64,000 nt of DNA from Phenylobacterium sp. LH3H17 (GCF_024298925.1 NZ_CP101283.1:1865001-1929000), one strand, 5' to 3'. Counted from the first letter of the stretch, positions 19,831 to 28,926 are shown. Numbers and translations: made by a program. Notes: generated from the letters alone by a model not told the origin.

Positions 19831-21132
19831 ATGGCCGATCTCTTCGAAGCCGCGGGGATGACGCCCCACGCCCCATCCCCGCTCGCCGACCGTCTGCGGC
19901 CGCAGCGGCTGGACGAGGTGGTGGGGCAGGACCACCTGCTGGGTCCCGAGGGTCCGATCCGCCGCATGGCGGAGGCCAAGCGACTGGCCTCGATGATCCT
20001 CTGGGGCCCGCCGGGCACCGGCAAGACCACCATCGCCCGACTGCTGGCCAAGGAGGCGGGGTACGAGTTCCAGCAACTCTCGGCGGTGTTCTCCGGGGTC
20101 GCCGACCTGAAGAAGGCCTTCGAGCAGGCCAAGATGCGCCGTTCGGCCGGCCAGGCCACCCTGCTGTTCGTCGATGAAATCCACCGCTTCAACCGCGCCC
20201 AGCAGGACGGCTTCCTGCCCTTCGTGGAGGAGGGGATCGTCACCCTGGTGGGGGCCACCACCGAGAACCCGTCCTTTGAGCTGAACGGGGCGCTTCTCAG
20301 CCGCGCCCAGGTCTATGTGCTGAAGCGCCTGGACGACGAGGCCCTGGCCCTGCTGCTGGACAAGGCCGAGGTCCATGAGGGCCGCAAGCTGCCGCTGGAG
20401 GACGAGGCGCGCCACGCCCTGATCGCGCTCGCCGACGGCGACGGGCGCTACCTGCTGACCCTGGCCGAGACCCTGCTCAACATCGGCTCGGCCAAGCCAT
20501 TGTCGACCAAACAGCTGGGCGAAGTGCTGCAGAAGCGCAGCCCGGCCTACGACAAGGACCGCGAAGAGCACTACAACCTCATCTCGGCCCTGCATAAGTC
20601 CATCCGAGGCTCAGACCCCGACGCGGCGCTCTATTGGCTGGCGCGGATGTTGGCCGGCGGGGAGGACCCGCTGTTCGTGGCCCGGCGGCTGATCCGCGCG
20701 GCGGCCGAGGACATCGGCGAGGCCGATCCCATGTCCCTGGTGCTCGCCAACGCGGCGAAGGACACCTACGACTTCCTGGGCTCGCCGGAGGGGGAGATCG
20801 CGCTGGCCCAGCTGGTGATCCACCTGGCGGCTGCGCCCAAGTCCAACGCGGTCTACACGGCCTTCAAGGCCGCCCAGCGCGCGGCCAAGGAGACCGGCTC
20901 GCTGATGCCCCCGGCCCATATCCGCAACGCGCCCACCAAGCTGATGAAGGACCTGGGCTACGGCAAGGGCTACGCCTACGACCACGACGTCGAGGGCGGT
21001 TTCTCGGGCCAGAACTACTTCCCGGACGGCATGGCGCGGCAGACCTTCTACCAGCCCAAGGGCGACGGGAACGAGGCGCGGATCAAGGAGCGACTGGAGC
21101 GCTGGGCCGAGCAGCGGAACCGCAAGGGGTGA
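19831..21132 (+). CDS. rarA: Replication-associated recombination protein A
   Basis: RarA/MgsA, 433 residues, an AAA+ clamp-loader-like ATPase acting at stalled replication forks. The N-terminus has PLADRLRPQRLDEVVGQDHLLG, the Walker A is GPPGTGKTT (59-67), Walker B is FVDEIHRF (113-120) and sensor 1 is GATTENPSFELNGALLSR. The C-terminal tetramerisation/MgsA part includes HIRNAPTKLMKDLGYGKGYAYDHD. Its stop overlaps the GTG of the following pseudouridine synthase. Confidence 0.95.
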   Translation: MADLFEAAGMTPHAPSPLADRLRPQRLDEVVGQDHLLGPEGPIRRMAEAKRLASMILWGPPGTGKTTIARLLAKEAGYEFQQLSAVFSGVADLKKAFEQAKMRRSAGQATLLFVDEIHRFNRAQQDGFLPFVEEGIVTLVGATTENPSFELNGALLSRAQVYVLKRLDDEALALLLDKAEVHEGRKLPLEDEARHALIALADGDGRYLLTLAETLLNIGSAKPLSTKQLGEVLQKRSPAYDKDREEHYNLISALHKSIRGSDPDAALYWLARMLAGGEDPLFVARRLIRAAAEDIGEADPMSLVLANAAKDTYDFLGSPEGEIALAQLVIHLAAAPKSNAVYTAFKAAQRAAKETGSLMPPAHIRNAPTKLMKDLGYGKGYAYDHDVEGGFSGQNYFPDGMARQTFYQPKGDGNEARIKERLERWAEQRNRKG

Positions 21133-21884
21133 GGCCGCGCCTGCAACCCAAGCCCAGGCCCGGCGACACCCCGGTCTCGCTCAGCGCCGAGGAGATCGCC
21201 TTTGTCCGCGGCCTGGTGATCTATGAGGACGCCCAGATCCTGGCGCTGAACAAGCCGTCGGGCCTCTCCAGCCAGGGTGGGCGCGGCCAGGTCCATACCC
21301 TGGATGAGATGCTCTGGGCCTTCGCCAAGCCTGGCAAGGCGCGGCCCCGGCTGATCCACCGCCTGGACCGCGACACCTCCGGCGTGATCCTCACCGCCAA
21401 GACCAAACCCGCCGCAGGTTTCCTCGGCAAGCATATGATGGGACGGCGTTTTTCGAAAACCTATCGGGCCATTGTCACGCCCGGAGCGCCCGAGCCGGCG
21501 CAGGGGTCGATCGAGGCTCCGCTGCGCCGCGACGAGCAAGGCCGCGAGGCCTATATGCGGGTCTGCGAGGCCGACCATCCCGACGCCGAGACGGCGCGCA
21601 CCCGCTTTCGGACCGTATCGAAGGGCCCGGCGGCGGCGTTGCTGGAACTGGCGCCGGAGACCGGCCGCATGCACCAGATCCGGGTGCACCTGGCCTCCAT
21701 CGGACGCCCCATCGCCGGGGATGCGCGCTATGGCGGGGCGCTGGCCGTGGCGGGCCTGCCGGTCCCGCGGCTGATGCTGCACGCCAAGACGCTCGCTTTC
21801 CCCCATCCCGAGGGCGGGACCAAACAGATCGAGGCGGACGTCCCGGCCGACATGGCCGGCCTGATCGCCGCGCTGGGCCTCTAG
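21129..21884 (+). CDS. RluA-family pseudouridine synthase without S4 domain
   Basis: A 251-residue pseudouridine synthase of the RluA family. Catalytic motif HRLDRDTSG has Asp80; VIYEDAQILALNKPSGL (about 30-46) and GRMHQIRVHLASIGRPIAGD are family motifs. There is no N-terminal S4 domain, unlike the relative at 23694. It starts at a GTG that overlaps the rarA stop; the in-frame region upstream is inside rarA. The target uridine (23S rRNA or tRNA) is not predictable. Confidence 0.88.
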   Translation: MRPRLQPKPRPGDTPVSLSAEEIAFVRGLVIYEDAQILALNKPSGLSSQGGRGQVHTLDEMLWAFAKPGKARPRLIHRLDRDTSGVILTAKTKPAAGFLGKHMMGRRFSKTYRAIVTPGAPEPAQGSIEAPLRRDEQGREAYMRVCEADHPDAETARTRFRTVSKGPAAALLELAPETGRMHQIRVHLASIGRPIAGDARYGGALAVAGLPVPRLMLHAKTLAFPHPEGGTKQIEADVPADMAGLIAALGL

Positions 21885-21959
21885 ACGGAACGCCCGTCCG
21901 AGCTGGGCCGTTCTTCCGACAAGGTTTGCAAGTCCAATAGCTTGCGGAGGATCCCCGAG

Positions 21960-22451
21960 ATGAAACGAGCCCTTGTCCTGCTGGCCGCCTGCGCCCTTCT
22001 GGGCGGCTGCGCCACGGCTCCTACGGTCTACGCGCCGGCCTCGGGTCCGAACGCAATCGGCTTCTCGGAGTACCGCATCGAGCCCGGCCGCTACCGCATC
22101 ACCTTCCGCGGCGGACCGGGCGCGCCGATCGCACAGGTGTCCGACTACGCCCTGCTGCGCGCCGCCGACCTGGCCATCGCCGAGGGCTTTGACTGGTTCC
22201 GCGTCGCCGATCGCGTGACCATGCAGGCCGGATCCGACAGCGGCCCGCGGGTCTCCATCGGGGCTGGCGGCGGCAGCGGCGGCTATCACCGCAGCGGCGT
22301 CGGGATCGGGCTCGGCACCAGCTTCAATCTCGGCGGCGGACCGTCGGTGGCCCAGACCATCGAGGTGTTGATGGGCAAGGGGCCGCGTCCGAACGATCGT
22401 GACGCCTATGACGCCCGCGAGATTCGCCGAAATCTCGGAGCCCGGACCTAG
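21960..22451 (+). CDS. CC0125/CC1285-type lipoprotein
   Basis: A 163-residue predicted lipoprotein: signal [17 protein letters not shown] with lipobox LGGC (Cys17). The body has EYRIEPGRYRITFRGGPGAP and DYALLRAADLAIAEGFDWF, which I recognise as the CC0125/CC1285 family of Caulobacter and relatives; its function is unknown. A Gly/Ser-rich stretch occupies about 101-126. The ATG at 21960 has GCGGAGG about 10 nt upstream. Its stop overlaps by 4 nt the stop of a convergent gene. Confidence 0.8.
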   Translation: MKRALVLLAACALLGGCATAPTVYAPASGPNAIGFSEYRIEPGRYRITFRGGPGAPIAQVSDYALLRAADLAIAEGFDWFRVADRVTMQAGSDSGPRVSIGAGGGSGGYHRSGVGIGLGTSFNLGGGPSVAQTIEVLMGKGPRPNDRDAYDAREIRRNLGART

Positions 22452-23233
22452 GCCGGAACCCGCAGGGCCCCGTGGGTGAAACCCGCCACCTCGGCCACCG
22501 ACAGATAGCCCTCGTCGGGGAGCCCTTGCGCCACCAGCAGGGGGGAGAGGCCGCGCGCCTGTTCGGCGAACTCCAGCAACTGGCCGGCGGCCTCGCCGTC
22601 TGAGGTCGCCAGGTCCGAACCGTCCAGGGTGACGCCTTGCAAACGGGCGTCGCGCACCGGAAAGACCACGTCCCGGCTGGGCTGAAGCCGGGCGAAGACG
22701 CTACGGCACACAGCGTTCAGGAGGCCCGCCACCTCGGTCAGGCGACCGGTTGGCGTGCCCCGGTCGATGTCGATCAACTCGACGATGACGCGCTTTTTCA
22801 AGGCCGCGGCCGAGCCCTCGGTGGCGTTCGCCAGATGGCTGCGGCCCCTGCGGCCCGAAGCCGTGCGGAACGAGAAGGGCAGGATCACCGGCAGGGCCGA
22901 AGCGCCGTCGGGCCCGACCAGGGTGGCGGCGAACTCGGTAGTGGCCTTGTCGATGGTCTCCACGTCGTCGTCGGAGAGCCTGGCAAAGGCGCGGGCGGGG
23001 ATGACCACGCCGCTCTTCAGATGGGTGACCACCGGCTCCAGCCGGCGCGCGGCGACGGCCTGATGACGCAAGTGCACGAGGTCCTCGACCAGGAAGTCGA
23101 TCCCAAGGGTCTGCTTCTCGGCGGTGACGAAGGTGGCAAAGCCACCGGCGAGCACGGGCTCGGGCGGCGCTTCTTGCGCAGAGGCGTTATTCCCGACCAT
23201 CCCCGAACCTGGAAAGCTGAACCTGATCCGCAT
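22448..23233 (-). CDS. Hypothetical protein, unrecognised
   Basis: A 261-residue protein that I do not recognise. It is soluble, with mixed composition and no signal peptide or membrane segment. The N-terminal 11 residues may not be translated; MVGNNASAQEAPPEP is an alternative start. A central stretch LKKRVIVELIDIDRGTPTGRL followed by LLNAVCRSVFARLQPSRD resembles the strand-helix spacing of a degenerate EAL/regulator-like fold, but no catalytic motif is present and this is only an impression. Codon usage and GC match the neighbours. Convergent with the CC0125-type gene. Confidence 0.7.
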   Translation of the reverse strand: MRIRFSFPGSGMVGNNASAQEAPPEPVLAGGFATFVTAEKQTLGIDFLVEDLVHLRHQAVAARRLEPVVTHLKSGVVIPARAFARLSDDDVETIDKATTEFAATLVGPDGASALPVILPFSFRTASGRRGRSHLANATEGSAAALKKRVIVELIDIDRGTPTGRLTEVAGLLNAVCRSVFARLQPSRDVVFPVRDARLQGVTLDGSDLATSDGEAAGQLLEFAEQARGLSPLLVAQGLPDEGYLSVAEVAGFTHGALRVPA

Positions 23234-23313
23234 GATGACGCCCGTGGCTTAACCAGGCGTTGAATGGCGGGCGGGGGCTTCTCCGAAGCGACATCACGTC
23301 GCATAAGGGCGGA

Positions 23314-23697
23314 ATGGAAAAGGTTCTTCTGGTGGCCGCCGGCGGCGCGGTGGGCGCGGTGGCGCGCTACGGCCTGGGGGTGCAGGCCCTGCGGCTGTGG
23401 GGCTCCGGCTGGCCCTTCGGGACCTTCGCGGCCAATGTCCTGGGCGGCCTGCTGATGGGCGTGCTGGCGGGCTACCTGGCCCACCGCGGCGGTGCGGACC
23501 AGGAGCGGCTGCGCGTGCTGCTCGGGGTCGGGGTGCTGGGCGGCTTCACGACGTTCTCGGCCTTCTCGCTGGAGGCGGCGCTGATGATCGGGAAGCGCCT
23601 CTACGGCCAGGCCTTCGCCTACACCACCGCCTCGGTGCTGCTGTCGATCTCGGCCCTGTTCCTGGGCCTCCTGCTGGCGCGACGGGTGTTCGCGTGA
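23314..23697 (+). CDS. crcB: Fluoride channel CrcB/Fluc
   Basis: A 127-residue four-helix membrane protein of the Fluc/CrcB family, exporting toxic fluoride as a dual-topology dimer. Signatures are GGAVGAVARYG (9-19), FGTFAANVLGGLLMG (about 34-48) and the pore-lining GVLGGFTTFSAFSLE (about 75-89). The start ATG at 23314 follows GGGCGGA. Its stop overlaps the GTG of the next gene. No fluoride-riboswitch consensus is visible upstream. Confidence 0.92.
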   Translation: MEKVLLVAAGGAVGAVARYGLGVQALRLWGSGWPFGTFAANVLGGLLMGVLAGYLAHRGGADQERLRVLLGVGVLGGFTTFSAFSLEAALMIGKRLYGQAFAYTTASVLLSISALFLGLLLARRVFA

Positions 23698-24677
23698 GGG
23701 AGGTCCGCAACATCCAGGTCGATCCGGGCGAGGACGGGGTGCGGCTGGACCGCTGGTTCCGGCGTCGCTGGCCGCACGTCTCCCAGATCCAGGTCCAGAA
23801 GCTCGCCCGCTCGGGTCAGATCCGCGTCGATGGCGGCCGCGCCAAGCCCGACCAGCGCTTGGCCGCCGGCGAGACCGTGCGTGTCCCGCCGCTGCCCGAC
23901 GCCCCCAAGCCCGGCGACAAGGGGCCTGGCCTCGACGCCAAGGAGAAGGTCTTCGCCAAGTCCCTGGTGCTCTACGAGGACGAGGAGGTGTTGGTGCTGA
24001 ACAAGCCCGCCGGCCTCGCCGTCCAGGGCGGCACCAAGACGCTCAAGCACATCGACCGCCTGCTCAGCGCCTGGGGCGAGGGTCTGGAACGGCCACGCCT
24101 GGTCCACCGCCTGGACCGCGACACCTCCGGCGTCCTGGTGCTGGGCAAGACCCCCGGGGCGGCGGCCAAGCTCGCGGGCTCCTTCGCCCGGCGCCGGGCG
24201 GAAAAGACCTACTGGGCCCTGGTCCATGGCGCGCCGAAGCCCGCCGAGGGGGTGATGGAGCTGCACCTGGTCAAGAAGGGGGTCGGCGACCGCGAGATGG
24301 TGGTGCCGACCGATCCCAAGGACCCTAACGGCGATCCCGCCGAGACCGAGTTCGTGACCATCAGCCGCGCGGCGCACCGGGTGACCTGGATGGCGCTGCG
24401 GCCCCACACCGGGCGGACCCACCAATTGCGCGCCCATATGCTGGCCATGGGCCACCCGATCCTGGGCGATCCGAAATACACCAACGACGCGGCCCGCGAG
24501 CTGTCGGGAGACCTGAAGCTGCAGCTCCACGCCCGACGCCTGACCCTGCCGCATCCGTCGCGGGGCACGCTGATCCTCGAGGCGCCCATCGGCAAGGAGC
24601 TGAAGGCCGGCTTCAAGCGCTTCGGCTTCGACGAGCACGAGGCGAACCCGGAGCCGTTCAAGAAACGGCGGAAGTAG
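23694..24677 (+). CDS. RluC/RluD-type pseudouridine synthase with S4 domain
   Basis: A 327-residue RluA-family pseudouridine synthase. An N-terminal S4 RNA-binding domain (GVRLDRWFRRRWPHVSQIQV...GQIRVDG, about 15-47) precedes the catalytic domain with HRLDRDTSG (Asp141) and HTGRTHQLRAHMLAMGHPILGD. The architecture is that of RluC, which modifies 23S rRNA; the exact sites are not predictable. It starts at a GTG overlapping the crcB stop. In-frame sequence upstream of the GTG is within crcB. Confidence 0.88.
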   Translation: MREVRNIQVDPGEDGVRLDRWFRRRWPHVSQIQVQKLARSGQIRVDGGRAKPDQRLAAGETVRVPPLPDAPKPGDKGPGLDAKEKVFAKSLVLYEDEEVLVLNKPAGLAVQGGTKTLKHIDRLLSAWGEGLERPRLVHRLDRDTSGVLVLGKTPGAAAKLAGSFARRRAEKTYWALVHGAPKPAEGVMELHLVKKGVGDREMVVPTDPKDPNGDPAETEFVTISRAAHRVTWMALRPHTGRTHQLRAHMLAMGHPILGDPKYTNDAARELSGDLKLQLHARRLTLPHPSRGTLILEAPIGKELKAGFKRFGFDEHEANPEPFKKRRK

Positions 24678-24681
24678 GGGC

Positions 24682-24894
24682 TCAGGCCGTCTCGAACGTC
24701 ACCGCCGCTTCGGCCTCCCTGCGCCAGGTGGGCCGCGCCCACAGGCCGATGAATGAAGCCCTCGGCAGCTGGGCCTGAATGGCGAACAGCCGCGAGATCG
24801 CCGCCGCCGGCGAGATCGCCTCCCGCGCGAACAGCATCTGGCGAGCCGGCAGGATGCGGTTGAGGTCGCGCGGGGTCAGAATCTCGTCGGCCAT
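24682..24894 (-). pseudogene. Truncated winged-helix DNA-binding protein (YcaQ/AlkZ-like)
   Basis: A 70-residue frame whose sequence LTPRDLNRILPARQMLFAREAISPAAAISRLFAIQAQLPR followed by FIGLWARP closely resembles the first 60 residues of the winged-helix DNA-binding (YcaQ/AlkZ-like) family, whose members are usually 350-400 residues. Here translation stops after AVTFETA, and only 4 nt separate it from the end of the convergent rluC-like gene. At least 80% of the protein is therefore missing, so it is read as a deletion remnant. Whether it is still expressed is unknown. Confidence 0.6.
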
Positions 24895-24921
24895 GGGCGA
24901 AGGATCGCCGAGGCCCGCGGC

Positions 24922-26169
24922 CTAGACCAGCCCCGCCACCGGCGGCGCGCCGGCGCTGTCGGGGAAGACCGTGGTCTCCAGCGCCCGGCGGTCCAGGCCC
25001 AGGTGGTCGGCCAGCACGCCCTTGAACAGGGCGCGCATGTCCAGGGAGGGGGCCAGGTCGCGGTTCTCGTAGAGGGCGGCGGTCTTCAGCCCGGGCCAGT
25101 CACCGACGATCCCGCCGGGCTTCAGCGAGCCGCCGAGAATGAGCGCCGTCGAGGCGGTGCCGTGGTCGGTGCCGCCTGTGCCGTTGACCCGCGCCGTGCG
25201 GCCGAATTCGGTGGCGACCACCACCACGGTGTTGCTCCATTCGGAGCCGAGGCCCGTGTAGAGGCCGTCCAGCACCGCGTCCAGATAGCCCAGGCGATTG
25301 GCCAGCTGGCCGTTGGCCGCGCCCTGGTTGGCGTGGGTGTCGAAGCCGTCGAGGCTGAGCGCGGCGATCTGCGGGCCGCCGGGCTCGCGCATGAAGCCGG
25401 CCAAGGTCCCGCCCAGCTTGCGCGCCGCCTCTTGGCCCTGGCGAAGATAGCCTTCGATGCTGCCGGGCTGGGCTGACGCCATCATGCCGGACGTTCCGCC
25501 AGCTCCGGCCGGACCGCTTATCGCCGCCTGGGCCATGGTCTCGGTGGCCAGGCCGCGGGCCAGGGCCGGACCTAGCACCGGATCATCCTTGTAGAGGTCC
25601 TGAAGCAGGCTCGGCAGCCGCGCCTGGGCGTCAATCCCGCGACCAGGGGACCAGGAGGAAGCCGGGGCCGGGCCGCGCAGGATCAGCGGGGCGGTTGGTC
25701 CCACCGACAGGGCCTCGACCTTGCGCCGCGCGTTCAGGCTGCCCACGGCGCGGTTCAGCCAGCCGGAGGAGGTCCCGTAGACCACCGCAGCCCCCGTCTC
25801 CAGCACGTCCTGGGCCTCGAAATGCGAGCGGGCGCGGTCCGGGGTGGCGACCGCCGGGGCGATCCGCGCCTGGCCGGCCTTGGCGAGGCCGTGGACCGAT
25901 TTGAGCGCCGGATGCAGGGCGAAGGCGCCGTCCAGGGCCAGGGCGTCGTCCCCGAGCGCCAGGCTCCCGCGCAGGGCCTGATAGTCGGGATCGCCCACCG
26001 GTGGGGCGAGGGAGAGGCCGTCCAGTCCGCCCCGGCAGATCACCACCACCAGCTTGCGGTTGGCGAGGTCGCCCGTGGCCGCCAAGGCCGGGCGCGCCAG
26101 GAGGTCGACCGAGAGCCCGAGTCCGGCGGCGGCCAGCATCGCCCGGCGGCGGGAGAGGTGAGCGGTCAT
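24922..26169 (-). CDS. DUF1501 exported protein
   Basis: A 415-residue DUF1501 protein. The N-terminus SRRRAMLAAAGLGLSVDLLARPALA is a twin-arginine-type signal. LVVVICRGGLDGLSLAPPVGD (about 38-58) and VVVVATEFGRTARVNGTGGTDHGT (about 318-341) are the phosphatase-superfamily-like motifs of the family. Its ATG overlaps the stop of the upstream DUF1800 gene, and the two families are almost always paired. The function is unknown; an exported hydrolase-like role is inferred from the fold family. Confidence 0.88.
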   Translation of the reverse strand: MTAHLSRRRAMLAAAGLGLSVDLLARPALAATGDLANRKLVVVICRGGLDGLSLAPPVGDPDYQALRGSLALGDDALALDGAFALHPALKSVHGLAKAGQARIAPAVATPDRARSHFEAQDVLETGAAVVYGTSSGWLNRAVGSLNARRKVEALSVGPTAPLILRGPAPASSWSPGRGIDAQARLPSLLQDLYKDDPVLGPALARGLATETMAQAAISGPAGAGGTSGMMASAQPGSIEGYLRQGQEAARKLGGTLAGFMREPGGPQIAALSLDGFDTHANQGAANGQLANRLGYLDAVLDGLYTGLGSEWSNTVVVVATEFGRTARVNGTGGTDHGTASTALILGGSLKPGGIVGDWPGLKTAALYENRDLAPSLDMRALFKGVLADHLGLDRRALETTVFPDSAGAPPVAGLV

Positions 26170-27620
26170 CGGCGTTGGAACTCCGGGCTCATCAGCAGCA
26201 GGGCGAGGCCTTCGGCACGGGACTCGGCGCGGGCGACTGCGGTCGCCGTGGCGGGCGAGAGCCGCGCCCCCAGGGCCTCGACGGCCAGCGACTTGGGGTC
26301 ACGATCGCGCACCATGGCCTCGGAGAAGGCCTGGGCCCAGCTCATCCGCTGGACCAGCGCCGCGGGGGTCGCCCAGGCGGCGGTCTCCTCGGGCCAGCCC
26401 TTGGGGGAGGGCGCGGAAAAAGCCTTCTGGCCCATGGCGTTCAGCACCGGCGCCAGGCGGCCGATGTCGCGAGGCGCGCCGCCTGTCGCGCGCCAGCTGG
26501 AGATCATGAACTCATAGGGTGTCTTGAACTTGGCCGGCTGCGGCGCCCAGGACTCGGGCGCGCCGATCAGCGCGCGCGCCACGTGGTCGAGTTCGCCGCT
26601 ACTCTCGGCCCAGGCGTATTCCAGCCGACGCAACAGGGCCGGCGGCGGATCGTCGGCCACGAAGTGCCGGGCGATCTTGGCGCAGATGAAGCGCGCGGTG
26701 GCAGGGTGGCGCGCGAGGTCGGTCAGGATCGCGCCGGCCTGTTCCTTGCCGCCGGGGGCGTATCGCACGCCCATCACCATGCGGGCGCCGGGCTCGTGGG
26801 CGACGGCGCGGAACACCGGACGGCCCAGCATTTCAGGGTCTTCGCGGAAACCGCCGACGGAGAGGCCGGTCATGGCGCGGGCGAATTCGGTGACGTCGGC
26901 CTGGCTGTAACCGCCGTCGACGCCGACGGTGTGCAGTTCGAGGATTTCCCGCGCGAGGTTCTCGTTCAGGCCCGCCGGCTTGCGCCCGGCCGACGGCGAC
27001 CCGGCGCCCGCGCCGCGCCGGGGCCGCGACAGGTATTGCGCCGCCGGACTGCCCGGCCCGATCGACTGGGCCTGATCCAGATAGAGCAGCATGGCCGGAT
27101 GGGTGGTCGCCGTGGACAGCAGGTCGGCGAAGCGGCCGAACACGTGCGGCCGGATGGCCTCGTTCTCGAACGGCCCGACCACGGTGGCGGTCACGAGCTT
27201 GTTGGCCGAGACGGTGAAATGGTTGGCCCAGAACAGGGTCCAGCGCTCGCGGAACCCCGCCTCTGTCTCCGCGCCGAGCTGGGCTCGGGCCAGAAAGTCC
27301 GTGCCGACGTCGTCGCGCAGCATCTTTTGGGCGATCTTGACGGGATCGCGGGCGTCGGCGACCGGCGTGTCGTCACCCGCCGCGCGTATCATCCCGCGCT
27401 TGTCCTGCTGGTAGACGCGGAAGCCGGCGATGCGCTGGGCGGAGGTCTCACCATTGGTCCTCGGCTGGTCGGCGCCGGAGGGGCGGATCTGGGCGGAGAG
27501 GAAGCCTTTCGGATCGCCTCGGGCCGCGGCGATCTCCCCAGGCCTGGCGCCCAGGCCAAAGCGGGTGACGGCGATGGCGGCGCTCAGATCGCGGTCGGCC
27601 ACAACTGGCTCCTTGCGCAT
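26166..27620 (-). CDS. DUF1800 protein
   Basis: A 484-residue DUF1800 protein from the ATG at 27620, which has GGAAG about 6 nt upstream; an ATG 18 nt earlier (27638) is the alternative. Family motifs are AAIAVTRFGLGARPGEIAAARGDP at the N-terminus, RWTLFWANHFTVS (about 122-134), ENLAREILELHTVGVDGGYSQ (about 213-233) and the C-terminal RFICAKIARHFVADDPPP. No signal peptide is apparent. It is the first gene of a pair with DUF1501 and divergent from the ATP12 gene 66 nt away. Function unknown. Confidence 0.85.
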   Translation of the reverse strand: MRKEPVVADRDLSAAIAVTRFGLGARPGEIAAARGDPKGFLSAQIRPSGADQPRTNGETSAQRIAGFRVYQQDKRGMIRAAGDDTPVADARDPVKIAQKMLRDDVGTDFLARAQLGAETEAGFRERWTLFWANHFTVSANKLVTATVVGPFENEAIRPHVFGRFADLLSTATTHPAMLLYLDQAQSIGPGSPAAQYLSRPRRGAGAGSPSAGRKPAGLNENLAREILELHTVGVDGGYSQADVTEFARAMTGLSVGGFREDPEMLGRPVFRAVAHEPGARMVMGVRYAPGGKEQAGAILTDLARHPATARFICAKIARHFVADDPPPALLRRLEYAWAESSGELDHVARALIGAPESWAPQPAKFKTPYEFMISSWRATGGAPRDIGRLAPVLNAMGQKAFSAPSPKGWPEETAAWATPAALVQRMSWAQAFSEAMVRDRDPKSLAVEALGARLSPATATAVARAESRAEGLALLLMSPEFQRR

Positions 27621-27686
27621 TTCCACTTCCGTCTCCATTGCACGGGGCGACCCGCGGAATTCCGTCGCGGGCGGTTGGAGGCGCGT

Positions 27687-28412
27687 TTGAAAAAAGGATT
27701 TCACGAGCCCGGCGATAAGCCCAGGCGGTTCTACAAGGACGTCTCGGTCGTCGCTGAGCCCGGTGGGTTCCAGGTCAGGCTGGATGGGCGCAATGTCCGC
27801 TCGCCCAAGGGCGGGGTGCTGGTCCTGCCGACCCAGGCGCTCGCTGATCTGGTGGCCGCCGAATGGACCGCCCAGATCGACGTGATCGAGCTGGCGGAGA
27901 TGCACGTCACCCGCCTGGCCTTCACCGCCCTGGAGGCGATCCCGCCGGCCCGTGACGGTGTCGCCCAGCAGGTGGCCGACTTCGCCGGCTCCGACCTGCT
28001 CTGCTACCACGCCGAGGAGCCCGAGGCCCTGGCGGCGCGTCAGCTGGAGCACTGGGGCCCGGTGCTGGACCGCGCCGACCGCGAGCTGGAGCTGGTTTTC
28101 CTGCGCACCATGGGCATCCTCCATCGCGCGCAGCCAGGCGAGACCCTGGAGCGTGTGAAGGCGCTGGCCCTGGAGCTGGACGATTTCGCCCTGGCGGGTC
28201 TGGCCTTCGGAACCTCGCTGTTCGGCTCGGCGGTCCTGGCCTTCGCCCTGCAGCGCGGTTGGCTCAACGGCGAGCAGGCCTACGAGCTTTCCCGCCTGGA
28301 CGAAGCCTATCAGCAGGAGAAGTGGGGGATCGACGAAGAGGCCGCCGAACGCACCGCGCGGCTCTTCGAGGAAGCCAAGATGCTGGATCGCTGGTTCCGG
28401 GCGCTGGGCTAG
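27687..28412 (+). CDS. ATP12-family F1-ATPase assembly chaperone
   Basis: A 241-residue ATP12 chaperone, which in mitochondria and alphaproteobacteria assists assembly of the F1-ATPase alpha subunit. It shows PRRFYKDVSVVAEPGGFQVRLDGR (about 12-35), LPTQALADLVAAEW and the tail EAYQQEKWGIDEEAAERTARL. No ATG precedes the conserved region; the TTG at 27687 has GGAGG 5 nt upstream and is chosen as the start. It overlaps the convergent GNAT gene by 4 nt. Confidence 0.9.
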   Translation: MKKGFHEPGDKPRRFYKDVSVVAEPGGFQVRLDGRNVRSPKGGVLVLPTQALADLVAAEWTAQIDVIELAEMHVTRLAFTALEAIPPARDGVAQQVADFAGSDLLCYHAEEPEALAARQLEHWGPVLDRADRELELVFLRTMGILHRAQPGETLERVKALALELDDFALAGLAFGTSLFGSAVLAFALQRGWLNGEQAYELSRLDEAYQQEKWGIDEEAAERTARLFEEAKMLDRWFRALG

Positions 28413-28921
28413 GCGCCGTCCCGCCGGAACAGGATGATCGGGCCGTCCCAAGCCGGGGTCCTGACGTCGATCTCACGGGTGTCGGTCGCACCGGGCGTCG
28501 TGGCGACAGCCTTGCGCCAGAACCGCAGGGCGGCGGTGTTCTTCCGGGCCACGGCGACTTCCCAGAGACCGGACCGCGTGGCGAAGACCAGATGGGCGGC
28601 CGCCGCTGCGACGCCCGATCCGCGATGCTTCCGCAGGACGAAGAACTCCGCGACGCTGTTGTCGATGGCCTGGCCGGAATGGGCGTGGTCGTTGACCAGG
28701 GCGAACCCCGCCAGGAGATCGTTCCGCAGGATGAACCAGGCGCTGCGCGTCCGATCGGTCCAGTAGGCCGCAAGCGGATAGGGGTCGAAGCGGCCATCGG
28801 CCTGCAGGTCGCCCTTCGACGTCCCGGCCCAGAATTCCGAGAAGTCGTGAATGTAGAGCTGCATCAGGTTCTGCAGCACCGGCTCCTGCTCGGGCAGGAC
28901 TGGTTCCAGCCGCACGTTCAT
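28409..28921 (-). CDS. GNAT-family N-acetyltransferase
   Basis: A 170-residue GNAT protein from the ATG at 28921; a longer in-frame reading runs into the upstream gene. The core motif is AEFFVLRKHRGSGVAAAAAHLVF (about 92-114), where the acetyl-CoA loop R/Q-x-x-G-x-G/A appears as RKHRGSGVA, followed by NTAALRFWRKA (about 130-140). Third gene of an apparent operon with a GST and a PNPOx-like protein. Substrate unknown. Confidence 0.85.
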   Translation of the reverse strand: MNVRLEPVLPEQEPVLQNLMQLYIHDFSEFWAGTSKGDLQADGRFDPYPLAAYWTDRTRSAWFILRNDLLAGFALVNDHAHSGQAIDNSVAEFFVLRKHRGSGVAAAAAHLVFATRSGLWEVAVARKNTAALRFWRKAVATTPGATDTREIDVRTPAWDGPIILFRRDGA

Positions 28922-28926
28922 GTCGC

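Noticed and set aside
23234..23313. Fluoride riboswitch before crcB
   Set aside because: The 80-nt leader lacks the conserved GGNGAUGG and pseudoknot-type elements of the crcB motif; only generic GC-rich sequence is seen.
26001..27686. Long plus-strand frame leading into ATP12
   Set aside because: It is antisense to the DUF1501/DUF1800 genes; family homology begins only after the TTG at 27687.
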